The notes beneath the pieces are model-generated. The model saw nothing but the letters and a program-made list of their open reading frames with translations. It did not search any database and had not been told where the DNA came from. A stretch of 13,366 nucleotides of DNA from Elstera sp043721315 (lineage in GTDB: Bacteria > Pseudomonadota > Alphaproteobacteria > Elsterales > Elsteraceae). The DNA lies in NCBI GenBank assembly GCA_043721315.1, contig JAYSQZ010000011.1, forward strand, positions 1 through 13,366, given 5' to 3'. Positions 6,382 to 13,355 of this stretch are shown here, one piece after another; position 1 is the first letter of the stretch, and the number at the start of each line of letters is the position of its first letter. The position numbers and the translations under genes are program-made.

Positions 6382-8130
6382 TTAGCCCGCGCGGCGGAAA
6401 AAAGTAACAGTCACCCAGCGTCCCTTAGAATAATTATAGCCGCGTTCGATGCTCAGGGCTTCCACGGCAACCCCAGCAGTCTCGGCGGCTGTACGGAATT
6501 TGGTGATGTCGCGGTCGCCAATCAAGGCAAGATCGGCCAGATGATCCGCCAAAAGCCGGGCGGCAGTGTCGGCATCGGTTAGGCGGGTCGTGGTTTCGGT
6601 GAGGAACACGAGGCTCGGTTCAGCATAGCCCGCCGCCACCAGCCGCGCACCGGGGGCCAAAATTTCGGCCTGAACCGCCAAACTACGCGAGAGGAAGAAG
6701 CCGGAACTTGCGGGCAATACGCCCGACAGCAGCGCGCCATAGCCGAGCGCCGCCACAGTAATAGCGCCCACCAGCGCCGGCGCTCCCGCGCCGCGCCACA
6801 CCCAACGCAGCGTTAAGCCGCCCCCAATCAGAAAGACAGCGGCGGCGATGAGGGCGAGCGGGTTCAAAGTTTGATCGAAATAAAGCCCAATCCCCACCGA
6901 AAGGGCCGCGAGCAAGAAGGCCACGGCCCCCCACAGCACTTGCGAAATCCGGGCGGACCAGGGCGTTACGTGATCGACGGCTGCCGTCAGCGCAAAGCGG
7001 GCGACGAGGACGGCCAGAGCCGGGTACAGCGGCAGCACATAATGGGGTAGCTTGGTGGGAATCAGCTCGAAAATCAGCCAACAGGGTAGCACCCAGGCAA
7101 GGGCAAAGCGCACTAGCGGGTCCAGCCGTTCGCGCCACGCCGCCCGTAAAGCCGGAATTAGCAGCAACGTGCCGGGGAAGAAGGTCACGGCGAGCAAGGC
7201 TAGGTAAAGGCCGGGCGGGGCACCGTGGCCTTCTTGACTGCCGATTAGCTTGGGCAGCAGATCGCCGCGAATGGCATCGAGGAAGAAATTACCGCCCGCG
7301 CGAGTACTGCCACCACCGGGTTGGGAGAGAATGGCCCAGGTCCACGGCGCGACGATAAGGGCGGCAAGCGGCAGGCCCAGCAGCGGGCGCAGGCGCTTTA
7401 GCCATGCCCAAGATTTATCGGCGAACCCAAGAGCGAGCAGCGTTGCTACCACCACCATCGGCACCACAGGCCCTTTCACGAGAACAGCCGCCCCCAAAGC
7501 CCCCCAAAACAGCGCAACATAGCGTAGGGGCAGTTTGGCTTCGTCGGGCAAGGGCCGATAGGCGCGCAGCAGCGCCACTTGCGCGCCGACAGTGCAGGCG
7601 AGCAGGGCCGCATCGGTTTTCGCCAGATGGGCTTCGACGACGGTGAGCAGCGTGGCGGCGAGTAGCGAGGCGGCAAGGAAGGCTGTCGCCGGATCGGTCT
7701 GCCGTCTCAAGCCTGCAAACAGCAACAGCACGGCTGCGGTTGCCGCCAGGGCCGAGGGCAAGCGGTAGGCTGCGATGGGCGCATCCTCCCCCCCGAACAG
7801 ATGGGCGGAGGCGGCCTGTGCCCAATAGATGCCGATAGGCTTTTTATTGCGCGGCTCGTGTTGGAAGGAGATGCGGATATAGTCGTCGCTCTCGATCATC
7901 TGGCGGCTGGCTTGAGCGAAGCGCGCCTCGTCGCGGTCGAACGGCGGTAGCGTGAACATCCCTGGCAAAAACAGCACGAGGCAGAGGGCGAGCAGCCCGG
8001 CCCAGGGGCCAATGCCTTGGCTCAACCGAAACCAGCGCGAGCCTTCCTCCGGCGAGGAGCCTCCCGAGGGGCGGGAGGGAATCGGCCCTGGAACGGGCGA
8101 TTGGGGCGTTTGGCGCAGCAGACGATTCAT
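6382..8130 (-). CDS. ArnT/PMT-type (GT39) glycosyltransferase
   Basis: A 582-residue polytopic inner-membrane protein of the ArnT/PMT superfamily, which transfers a sugar from a polyprenyl-phosphate donor to an acceptor on the periplasmic side. After TM1 (about 43-60), the first periplasmic loop has PPFDRDEARFAQ (62-73) with the catalytic acidic residues, then NKKPIGIYWAQA (95-106), both hallmarks of ArnT-like proteins. Many membrane segments follow and a small C-terminal globular region ends the protein (about 490-582). Residues 1-40 are a proline/serine-rich cytoplasmic tail of uncertain reality; no good ribosome site precedes the ATG at 8130, so translation may be coupled to the upstream gene, whose stop is 7 bp away. 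The transferred sugar (aminoarabinose, galacturonic acid, mannose or other) cannot be told. Confidence 0.85.
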   Translation of the reverse strand: MNRLLRQTPQSPVPGPIPSRPSGGSSPEEGSRWFRLSQGIGPWAGLLALCLVLFLPGMFTLPPFDRDEARFAQASRQMIESDDYIRISFQHEPRNKKPIGIYWAQAASAHLFGGEDAPIAAYRLPSALAATAAVLLLFAGLRRQTDPATAFLAASLLAATLLTVVEAHLAKTDAALLACTVGAQVALLRAYRPLPDEAKLPLRYVALFWGALGAAVLVKGPVVPMVVVATLLALGFADKSWAWLKRLRPLLGLPLAALIVAPWTWAILSQPGGGSTRAGGNFFLDAIRGDLLPKLIGSQEGHGAPPGLYLALLAVTFFPGTLLLIPALRAAWRERLDPLVRFALAWVLPCWLIFELIPTKLPHYVLPLYPALAVLVARFALTAAVDHVTPWSARISQVLWGAVAFLLAALSVGIGLYFDQTLNPLALIAAAVFLIGGGLTLRWVWRGAGAPALVGAITVAALGYGALLSGVLPASSGFFLSRSLAVQAEILAPGARLVAAGYAEPSLVFLTETTTRLTDADTAARLLADHLADLALIGDRDITKFRTAAETAGVAVEALSIERGYNYSKGRWVTVTFFRRAG

Positions 8131-8137
8131 ACCGGGG

Positions 8138-9247
8138 TCATACGCTTTTCTGGCCCGGCGGAAAAGCCCCCGCGCGGGTTCTCGTCAGTAAATCCGCTAC
8201 GGCAGCGGCAGCCCGCCCGGTTTCATCGAAGGGGGGTGGGGTGAACTCGGAAAGAGTGCCCGTGAACGGGCGCACTAAGCCTAACGCTTCTAGGCGCTGG
8301 TGAAACGCCGCGAACTTCCCAGGCGCACCCGGCAGATCAATGCGGTGAACCGGATGGCCCGTGCTCGCGGCCTCCGACAGCATCGAGACGCTATCGCCCG
8401 TTACCAGCAGATGATCGGCCAGGGCAAGCAGTGCCAGATAGGGGTTATCGCCCTCCCCATCCCAGAAGAAATGCGGATAGGGGGCGAGGCCAGCGCGCAG
8501 CCGTTCAACCACCTCGGGCGGGGTACGGCGGGAGGGGGTGACGGCAAACCGAACCCCCGTTTCGGCCAGTTTGGCGAGATCGGTCGCGAGGCGGCGCGCG
8601 GTGGCACTATCGAAACTGTAGCGGGCGCTATTGCCGCCCAAAAGAACCGCGACGAACGGTTTTCCAGCCGCCACCGCGCTAGCCCGCAAGGCCGCCAGCG
8701 CGGGCGGCGGTTGAGACGCAGCCTCCGCCAAGCGAGCGCGAGAAATTCTGTGCGGTGCACCGTCCAGGGCCAGCAGATTGGCCCCTTCTAACCCATCATG
8801 GACCGGGGCGATTACGAGATCGAAGGCGCTCAGCGGTAAGCGCGGGTTCTGAAGCGCAACAACGCGGCTGTGCCCACAGCTCAACCGCCGAATGGCAGCG
8901 GCGGGGGCAGCGGCGCTGCGGCCTGCGGCAATCACCAAGTCTGGCCAAGGGGGCGCAAGCGGCGGGATCAGGGCGGCTAGGGCAAGTCTTGGCCCGAGCA
9001 TCCCCCAGAGCCGCGCGGGGAGGTGGCTGAAGGGAAAACGGGCGCGGGCGATGTGCTCAGTCACCGCCGGCGGAACGGGCAAAAATGTGGTCAAAAATCC
9101 AGGCAAAAATTCAGGCAAACGCTCGGCCACACCGCGCGCCTGATTGAGCGTGCCTATCTTATCATCGCAGATTAGCCAGATCGTCAGCCCCCGCGAGGAA
9201 GGGGGATTTTGAAACACTGCGGTGGGATGTGCTTGCGAATTGGGCAT
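8138..9247 (-). CDS. ELM1-family (DUF1022) putative glycosyltransferase
   Basis: A 369-residue protein of the family annotated as mitochondrial fission ELM1/DUF1022, whose bacterial members resemble GT-B-fold nucleotide-sugar enzymes. Typical motifs: WLICDDKIGTLNQARGVAE (24-42), ALQNPRLPLSAFDLVIAP (131-148) with VHDGLEG, VLLGGNSARYSFD (201-213), VTPSRRTPPEVV (236-247), and WDGEGDNPYLALLALADHL (262-280) running to VTGDSVSMLSEA. The name from plants says little about the bacterial role. First gene of the operon with the GT39 and double-PAP2 genes, so a part in cell-envelope sugar transfer is likely. The ATG at 9247 is followed by a 20-residue variable lead before the first motif; the ribosome site is weak. 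No membrane segments, so probably cytoplasmic. Confidence 0.85.
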   Translation of the reverse strand: MPNSQAHPTAVFQNPPSSRGLTIWLICDDKIGTLNQARGVAERLPEFLPGFLTTFLPVPPAVTEHIARARFPFSHLPARLWGMLGPRLALAALIPPLAPPWPDLVIAAGRSAAAPAAAIRRLSCGHSRVVALQNPRLPLSAFDLVIAPVHDGLEGANLLALDGAPHRISRARLAEAASQPPPALAALRASAVAAGKPFVAVLLGGNSARYSFDSATARRLATDLAKLAETGVRFAVTPSRRTPPEVVERLRAGLAPYPHFFWDGEGDNPYLALLALADHLLVTGDSVSMLSEAASTGHPVHRIDLPGAPGKFAAFHQRLEALGLVRPFTGTLSEFTPPPFDETGRAAAAVADLLTRTRAGAFPPGQKSV

Positions 9248-9313
9248 GACTTGACCGAATAGAAAGGTTATAAGAAATTATATGTCCAGAAACCCCAAAA
9301 GCGGATCGTAAAT
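9248..9313. promoter_or_regulatory. Divergent promoter region, ELM1 operon / lrp
   Basis: This 66-bp gap separates two divergent genes and is AT-rich, with TTGACC on the plus strand (9251-9256) and TATAAT readable on the minus strand (9282-9277). I could not pair these with good partners at 16-18 bp, so no exact promoter is claimed. Lrp-type regulators often control their own and neighbouring genes, so regulation of the envelope operon by the Lrp protein is plausible. Confidence 0.4.
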
Positions 9314-9811
9314 ATGCGACACATCAAGTTGGACCGGATTGATCGGCGGATCCTCCGCGATCTCCAGGCCGACGGCCGCATGACGAATGTCGAGCTGGCG
9401 CAACGGGTTGGCATCTCCGCACCCCCCTGCCTGCGCCGGGTTAGGGCGCTCGAAAAGGCCGGTCTCATTCGGGGATATCATGCCAATATCAACCCAGAGG
9501 CTTTGGGTTTTGGGGTAACTGTTTTTGCCCAGGTTGGCCTTTCTAGCCAGTCGGATGTCGATTTGCGGGCGTTTGATGAGATGGTATCTCACTGGGCAGA
9601 AGTACGCGAATGCGCGCTGCTCACCGGCGATGTCGATTATCTCTTAAAGGTTGTCGCTCAGGATTGGGAGGATTATCAGCGCTTCCTAACCACTAAGCTC
9701 ACGGCGGCCAAAAACGTCGCTCATGTTCGTTCCGCTCTGGTGATGCGGACAACGAAGGACGTGCCGGGTGTGCCTATCGCTATTGAAGAGGTCAGCGGCG
9801 CTCAAAGCTAG
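9314..9811 (+). CDS. Lrp/AsnC-family transcriptional regulator
   Basis: A 165-residue DNA-binding protein of the leucine-responsive (Lrp/AsnC) family. The N-terminal helix-turn-helix (about 6-60) reads LDRIDRRILRDLQADGRMTN, then VELAQRVGISAPPCLRRVRALEKAGLI, a near-perfect family match. The RAM effector domain (about 68-150) includes ECALLTGDVDYLLKV (100-114). Length is normal. A GGATC stretch precedes the ATG at 9314. Such proteins form dimers to octamers and bind amino acids. Which regulon is unknown; no amino-acid catabolic gene adjoins it. It diverges from the ELM1-led operon across 66 bp and converges with greA. Confidence 0.9.
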   Translation: MRHIKLDRIDRRILRDLQADGRMTNVELAQRVGISAPPCLRRVRALEKAGLIRGYHANINPEALGFGVTVFAQVGLSSQSDVDLRAFDEMVSHWAEVRECALLTGDVDYLLKVVAQDWEDYQRFLTTKLTAAKNVAHVRSALVMRTTKDVPGVPIAIEEVSGAQS

Positions 9812-9824
9812 CCGGTTGAGGTTA

Positions 9825-9860
9825 AACGAAAAGGGCGGCTCTGAGGTCGCCCTTTTCGTT
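9825..9860. terminator. Bidirectional terminator between lrp and greA
   Basis: AACGAAAAGGGCG (9825-9837) pairs perfectly with 9848-9860 around a 10-nt loop. The GC stem is flanked by A-rich and T-rich arms on either side, so it can end both lrp (+) and greA (-) transcription. The right-arm sequence GCCCTTTTCGTTAGG at 9849-9863 recurs at 9863-9877, a 14-bp tandem duplication. Confidence 0.8.
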
Positions 9861-9920
9861 AGGCCCTTTTCGTTAGGGCACTTAAGCTTTAGGGCCGCAT
9901 CCGATCTATCGTTCACGGCT

Positions 9921-10394
9921 CTAAACAAAGCTAATGCCGACGATCTCGTAGGATTTAGAACCGCGCGGCGTCGTGACTTCCACTTTATCCCCAACCGACT
10001 TACCGATAAGGGCACGGGCGAGCGGGGCTGTGATCGACAGCAGCCCGGCTTTAATATCGCCTTCATACTGGCCGACAATCTGAAACGTCTGCTCCTCGCC
10101 GGTATCTTCATCGGCCAGATTGACGTTCGCCCCGAATTTGATGGTCGAGCCGATCAATTTGGCAGGATCTATGACGTCGGCGCGGGAAACCACGTCTTCA
10201 AGTTCGGCCACGCGGCCTTCAATGAAGCTTTGGCGCTCGCGCGCGGCAGAATATTCGGCGTTTTCGGATAGATCACCGTGCTCGCGCGCTTCCGCGATCG
10301 CTCGGATCACCGCTGGGCGCTCCACCGTCTTCAAATGCTTCAGCTCTTCTGTCAGCCGGGCATAGCCGCTGGCTGTCATTGGCACCTTTTCCAT
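9921..10394 (-). CDS. greA: Transcription elongation factor GreA
   Basis: A 157-residue GreA, which enters the RNA polymerase secondary channel and stimulates cleavage of backtracked RNA. Residues 1-75 form the coiled coil with the tip motif HGDLSENAEYSAAR; Asp41 and Glu44 are the metal-positioning acidic residues. The C-terminal FKBP-like domain (about 80-157) includes DEDTGEEQTFQIVGQYEGD and ITAPLARALIGKSVGDKVEV (by parts). Length matches the 158 residues of the E. coli protein. A GGAAAGG ribosome site precedes the ATG at 10394. It is a single-gene unit here, without the carAB neighbours seen in some alphaproteobacteria. Confidence 0.96.
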   Translation of the reverse strand: MEKVPMTASGYARLTEELKHLKTVERPAVIRAIAEAREHGDLSENAEYSAARERQSFIEGRVAELEDVVSRADVIDPAKLIGSTIKFGANVNLADEDTGEEQTFQIVGQYEGDIKAGLLSITAPLARALIGKSVGDKVEVTTPRGSKSYEIVGISFV

Positions 10395-10479
10395 GCCCTA
10401 TTAACCTTTCCGGTCCGGCAATCTCATACGATTAGATTAGCACCCATGGGCGCGATCTATTGAGTGGGCGCGGAGGATA

Positions 10480-10584
10480 ATGCGGCAGCGCGCGGGTTAC
10501 AAGCGGCCTTACAGCCCCCTTTGTCGCTTTCTTAGGAGCAACCGCCAGAAAAGACTCGGCTTTCGATCTGTGTCAGGCTCATAA
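10480..10584 (+). CDS. Possible 34-residue arginine-rich small ORF
   Basis: An ATG at 10480 follows GGAGG (10472-10476) with a rather short 3-base spacing and opens a 34-codon frame ending in TAA at 10582-10584. The product is strongly basic (about a dozen Arg/Lys, for example NRQKRLGFR near the end) with no acidic residue. It resembles no family I know; the composition could also be a by-product of GC-rich DNA. It ends just before the PilZ promoter, so it could be a small protein or a leader peptide. Conservation of the frame would be the test. Confidence 0.25.
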   Translation: MRQRAGYKRPYSPLCRFLRSNRQKRLGFRSVSGS

Positions 10585-10602
10585 CGCCTCTTGCTTTACG
10601 AA

Positions 10603-10631
10603 TTGGTAATCTCTTAAAATTAGAGTACAAT
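10603..10631 (+). promoter_or_regulatory. Sigma70-like promoter of the PilZ gene
   Basis: TTGGTA (10603-10608) and TACAAT (10626-10631) are separated by exactly 17 bp, a good match to housekeeping consensus in an AT-rich patch. Transcription would start near 10638, giving a leader of about 55 nt before the PilZ start codon. Confidence 0.45.
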
Positions 10632-10694
10632 TTTCTGCTGTGGGCTATATGTTTCGAGTCCCTAGACTTAGAGAAGGTAGAGGATCTGCCGCTG

Positions 10695-11273
10695 ATGAGT
10701 GATGATAGCCGGTCTCGTTTAGCTCAGGAATTGATGGCCACGCTCAAGGTCGATCATGAGCGGTCTGCGCGGCATCGCGCCCTGAGCGATCAGCGCGATG
10801 CTGCCGACGAGTTTGATCGGCAGGAACGCCTGTCCAGCCGGGCAGGGGGTGGGATTGCAGCTCGGCCAGGCGGGCGGCTTAATGAGGGTGGCGACGTTCC
10901 AGCGCGTTCGGAAAATCATGCTAAAGATAGCGTTGGTTTGGCCGCGCACCAGAAGCGCGATAACCGCCGCTTTACCGATCCTGTGCTGCGAATAGGCATT
11001 TTCCACGATAGCTACGAGACGATTGATTGGTCTTTAGGGGGCCTTATGGTGGGGAATTATATGGGCGAGTTAAAGTCTAACAATCGTTTTCAGATCACCC
11101 TCACGGTGGCAAGTGCTAAGGCGGGGTCTGCCTATTTTGCAGCGCAGGTTCGGGTTATCCGCGTTGATCCGCGCAAGCGCACGTTATCCCTCAAGTTTGA
11201 AAAACTGGCCTCGGGCGCGTTCGACTTTCTCTCCGGTTTGCAGTTGCAGCAAGCGCGCAAGCGAATGCCCTAA
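10695..11273 (+). CDS. PilZ-domain protein (c-di-GMP receptor)
   Basis: A 192-residue protein. The C-terminal part (about 86-182) is a PilZ domain, the beta-barrel that binds cyclic di-GMP. The RxxxR motif is met by Arg88 and Arg92 (KRDNRRF), and the (D/N)xSxxG motif by Asp111, Ser113 and Gly116 (DWSLGG). Residues 1-85 are polar, charged and probably disordered or helical, without a recognisable domain. AGAGGA lies about 11 bp before the ATG at 10695. An internal ATG at 10734 (Met14) has a better-spaced AGGA, so the true start may be there. No signal peptide. No motility or cyclase gene adjoins it, so its output is unknown. A terminator follows, so it is a single-gene unit. Confidence 0.85.
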   Translation: MSDDSRSRLAQELMATLKVDHERSARHRALSDQRDAADEFDRQERLSSRAGGGIAARPGGRLNEGGDVPARSENHAKDSVGLAAHQKRDNRRFTDPVLRIGIFHDSYETIDWSLGGLMVGNYMGELKSNNRFQITLTVASAKAGSAYFAAQVRVIRVDPRKRTLSLKFEKLASGAFDFLSGLQLQQARKRMP

Positions 11274-11305
11274 CGCTCCCGGTTTTTTGCGATAGCTGCA
11301 TTTTT

Positions 11306-11338
11306 CGCCCTCCAATTCTCTGGAGGGCGTTCGTTTTA
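11306..11338 (+). terminator. Intrinsic terminator after the PilZ gene
   Basis: CGCCCTCCA (11306-11314), loop ATTCTC, TGGAGGGCG (11321-11329), then TTCGTTTT. T-runs also precede it (11301-11305), but they would act as an A-tract on the other strand only for minus-strand transcripts. It closes the PilZ transcript 30-60 bp after the stop. Confidence 0.85.
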
Positions 11339-11340
11339 GG

Positions 11341-11547
11341 GGCTGTGTTCACGCCTAAATGCTGCGCTGCACCTGAAAAACTGAGGTTAGGTGCGACAAT
11401 CCGCGCGCTACAAATGTGGCATTTCCTTGTCGCGTTCGTATTATAACCTCTGTACCGTCTTATGTGATATTTTGTTTTCAGTGGTTTTGCCGCGCGGAAA
11501 CAAGATCACCCTGTAGAACGATAAAGATAAAAATTAGGGAGTCAGAA
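11341..11547. other. Leader region of the MHS transporter gene
   Basis: About 207 bp without a gene. It includes a spaced inverted repeat GCGACAA (11393-11399)/TTGTCGC (11427-11433), a smaller AAATG/CATTT pair inside it (11412-11424), and a TATTATAAC stretch (11439-11447) that could serve as a -10 region. A regulator-binding site is possible, but each piece is short. Confidence 0.3.
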
Positions 11548-13158
11548 ATGTCTAGCATGGCACGGGGCGCTCCGGCGACCACCCCGGCGGAGGAGCGGAA
11601 GGTTATTATCGCTTCTTCGCTCGGCACCGTTTTCGAATGGTACGACTTTTACCTTTACGGGTCGTTAGCCACGACCATTGCAAAGCAGTTCTTTTCCGGT
11701 GTGCCGGAAACCCAAGCGCTGATTTTTGCGCTGCTAGCATTCGCCGCCGGCTTTGCGGTTCGACCCTTCGGTGCCGTCTTCTTCGGGCGCATCGGTGATC
11801 TTGTGGGCCGCAAATACACTTTCCTCGTCACCATTGTTATTATGGGTGCGGCGACCTTCGGGGTCGGTATTCTGCCTACCTACGCCCAAATTGGCATTGC
11901 CGCGCCGATTATCCTCATCATTCTGCGCTTGCTGCAAGGCTTGGCGCTGGGCGGTGAATATGGCGGGGCTGCCACTTATGTGGCCGAGCACGCCCCCCAC
12001 GGCAAACGTGGCGCGCACACGGCTTGGATTCAGACGACGGCAACGATGGGCCTGTTCCTGTCACTGCTGGTCATTCTCGGTTGTCGCAAGTACTTCGGCC
12101 CGGCTGACTTTGATGCCTACGGCTGGCGTGTGCCGTTCCTCATCTCGATCTTCCTGTTGGCGATCTCGGTGTGGATTCGGACGAGGCTGAACGAGTCGCC
12201 TACCTTCCAACGCATGAAAGCCGAGGGCAAGCAGTCCAAGGCTCCGTTAACCGAAGCGTTCGGGCAGTGGAAGAATCTTAAGCTCGTCTTGATTGCGCTG
12301 TTCGGTGCTGTCGCGGGTCAGGCCGTCGTTTGGTACACGGGGCAGTTCTACGCGCTGTTCTTCCTGACCTCGACCCTGAAAATTGATCCCGAAACCGCCA
12401 ATTATCTCATCGCAGGTTCATTGTTGATCGGTACGCCGTTCTTCATCGTCTTCGGGATCTTGTCCGATAAGATTGGCCGGAAATGGATCATTTTGGGCGG
12501 CATGATGCTTGCGGCAATCACCTACTTCCCAATCTTCCAGGCGCTTACCCAGTACGGCAATCCCGATCTGGCGGCAGCGCACGCGAAGAATAAGGTGGTT
12601 GTGTTAGCCGATCCGGCAGCCTGCTCCTTCCAGTTCAACCCAACCGGCACGATCAAGTTCAACAATCCGTGCGATTTGGCGCGGGGTGATTTGTCCCGGT
12701 CGTCGGTCAACTACGAGAACCAAGTGGCTCCGGCCGGTTCGGAACTGGTCATTCGCTTCAATGATGTTGAAGTGAAGGGTTACGACAAAGCCAAGTTGGC
12801 GGAAGCGATCAAGAACGCAGGCTACCCGGCTAAGGCTGATCCTGCGAAGATCAATCACTTCGCAATCCTGGTGTTGCTCGTCATTCTTGTATTCTATGTG
12901 ACGATGGTTTACGGCCCGATTGCGGCAATGCTCGTGGAACTCTTCCCAACGCGCATTCGCTACACCTCTATGTCATTGCCGTACCATATCGGGAATGGTT
13001 GGTTTGGGGGCTTCCTGCCGTCGATCAGCTTCGCGTGGGTCGCTGCGGCGGGGAATATTTACTCGGGCCTCTGGTATCCAATCATCATCGCAGTGGGTAG
13101 CTTTATTATTGGTGCTCTGCTGCTGCCGGAAACCAAGGATAATAATACCGAGGATTGA
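11548..13158 (+). CDS. MHS-family (MFS) metabolite:H+ symporter with periplasmic insert
   Basis: A 536-residue 12-helix inner-membrane transporter of the metabolite:H+ symporter branch (relatives: ProP, ShiA, KgtP, CitA). Signatures: FEWYDFYLYG (29-38) in helix 1, GRIGDLVGRKY (80-90) in the loop 2-3, and RLLQGLALGGEYGGAATYVAE (split about 127-147). The repeat of the loop motif is DKIGRK (307-312). Helices 1-9 occupy about 20-332 and helices 10-12 about 437-527. Between helices 9 and 10 lies an unusual periplasmic segment of about 100 residues (335-435) with Cys359 and Cys375. A longer frame begins at 11416, but AGGGAG 6 bp before the ATG at 11548, and the family start, support that ATG. Substrate (organic acid or osmolyte) not determinable. 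A terminator follows at once. Confidence 0.9.
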   Translation: MSSMARGAPATTPAEERKVIIASSLGTVFEWYDFYLYGSLATTIAKQFFSGVPETQALIFALLAFAAGFAVRPFGAVFFGRIGDLVGRKYTFLVTIVIMGAATFGVGILPTYAQIGIAAPIILIILRLLQGLALGGEYGGAATYVAEHAPHGKRGAHTAWIQTTATMGLFLSLLVILGCRKYFGPADFDAYGWRVPFLISIFLLAISVWIRTRLNESPTFQRMKAEGKQSKAPLTEAFGQWKNLKLVLIALFGAVAGQAVVWYTGQFYALFFLTSTLKIDPETANYLIAGSLLIGTPFFIVFGILSDKIGRKWIILGGMMLAAITYFPIFQALTQYGNPDLAAAHAKNKVVVLADPAACSFQFNPTGTIKFNNPCDLARGDLSRSSVNYENQVAPAGSELVIRFNDVEVKGYDKAKLAEAIKNAGYPAKADPAKINHFAILVLLVILVFYVTMVYGPIAAMLVELFPTRIRYTSMSLPYHIGNGWFGGFLPSISFAWVAAAGNIYSGLWYPIIIAVGSFIIGALLLPETKDNNTED

Positions 13159-13184
13159 TCCCCTCTCTCAGGATAGTCTCTCGA

Positions 13185-13215
13185 CCCCTCCCCGGTCTGC
13201 CGGGGAGGGGTTTTT
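13185..13215 (+). terminator. Intrinsic terminator after the transporter gene
   Basis: CCCCTCCCCGG (13185-13195), loop TCTG, CCGGGGAGGGG (13200-13210), then TTTTT (13211-13215). A perfect 11-bp GC-rich stem with a T-run, 26 bp after the stop codon. Confidence 0.92.
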
Positions 13216-13220
13216 ACTTA

Positions 13221-13355
13221 GAGCCTGTTTGAAAATGCCGGGCAGGTCGATCCTGCGAGGGATTTTCGCGCCCTGCTGCGTCGCCAATCTTGCAGATAGT
13301 CTCGATATCTGCTGCGCTTGGCTCCTATCAGGTCCCAAAAATCCCTCGCAGGCTC
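13221..13355. repeat. Nested palindromic element (MITE/REP-like)
   Basis: CCTGCGAGGGATTTT (13252-13266) is repeated exactly inverted at 13338-13352. Inside are GCCAA (13283-13287)/TTGGC (13318-13322) and GCAGATA (13292-13298)/TATCTGC (13306-13312). Outside, GAGCCTG (13221-13227) matches CAGGCTC (13349-13355). TTA precedes the left edge and TCA follows the right. IS5-group elements such as IS1031 have GAGCCT-like ends and duplicate TNA, but the flanks here differ, so a clean insertion is not shown. It may continue past the window. No transposase is present. Confidence 0.55.

Larger units (their letters stand above)
10395..10694. other. Intergenic region between greA and the PilZ gene
   Basis: About 300 bp between divergent genes. 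It holds the greA leader (no clear promoter recognised), a possible 34-codon basic small ORF (10480-10584) and a sigma70-like promoter before the PilZ gene (10603-10631). I see no repeat or stable RNA in the rest. Confidence 0.5.

Noticed and set aside
7415..7825. 136-codon and other long frames overlapping the GT39 and PAP2 genes
   Set aside because: These are out-of-frame by-products of GC-rich coding DNA; the frames used give clear family motifs throughout.
11416..11433. Sigma54-like TGGCAT...TTGT before the transporter gene
   Set aside because: Spacing between the two elements is one base short and the essential GC of the -12 element is missing.
11416..11547. 44-codon N-terminal extension of the transporter
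   Set aside because: Cysteine- and arginine-rich, unlike the family, with no ribosome site; AGGGAG precedes the ATG at 11548.
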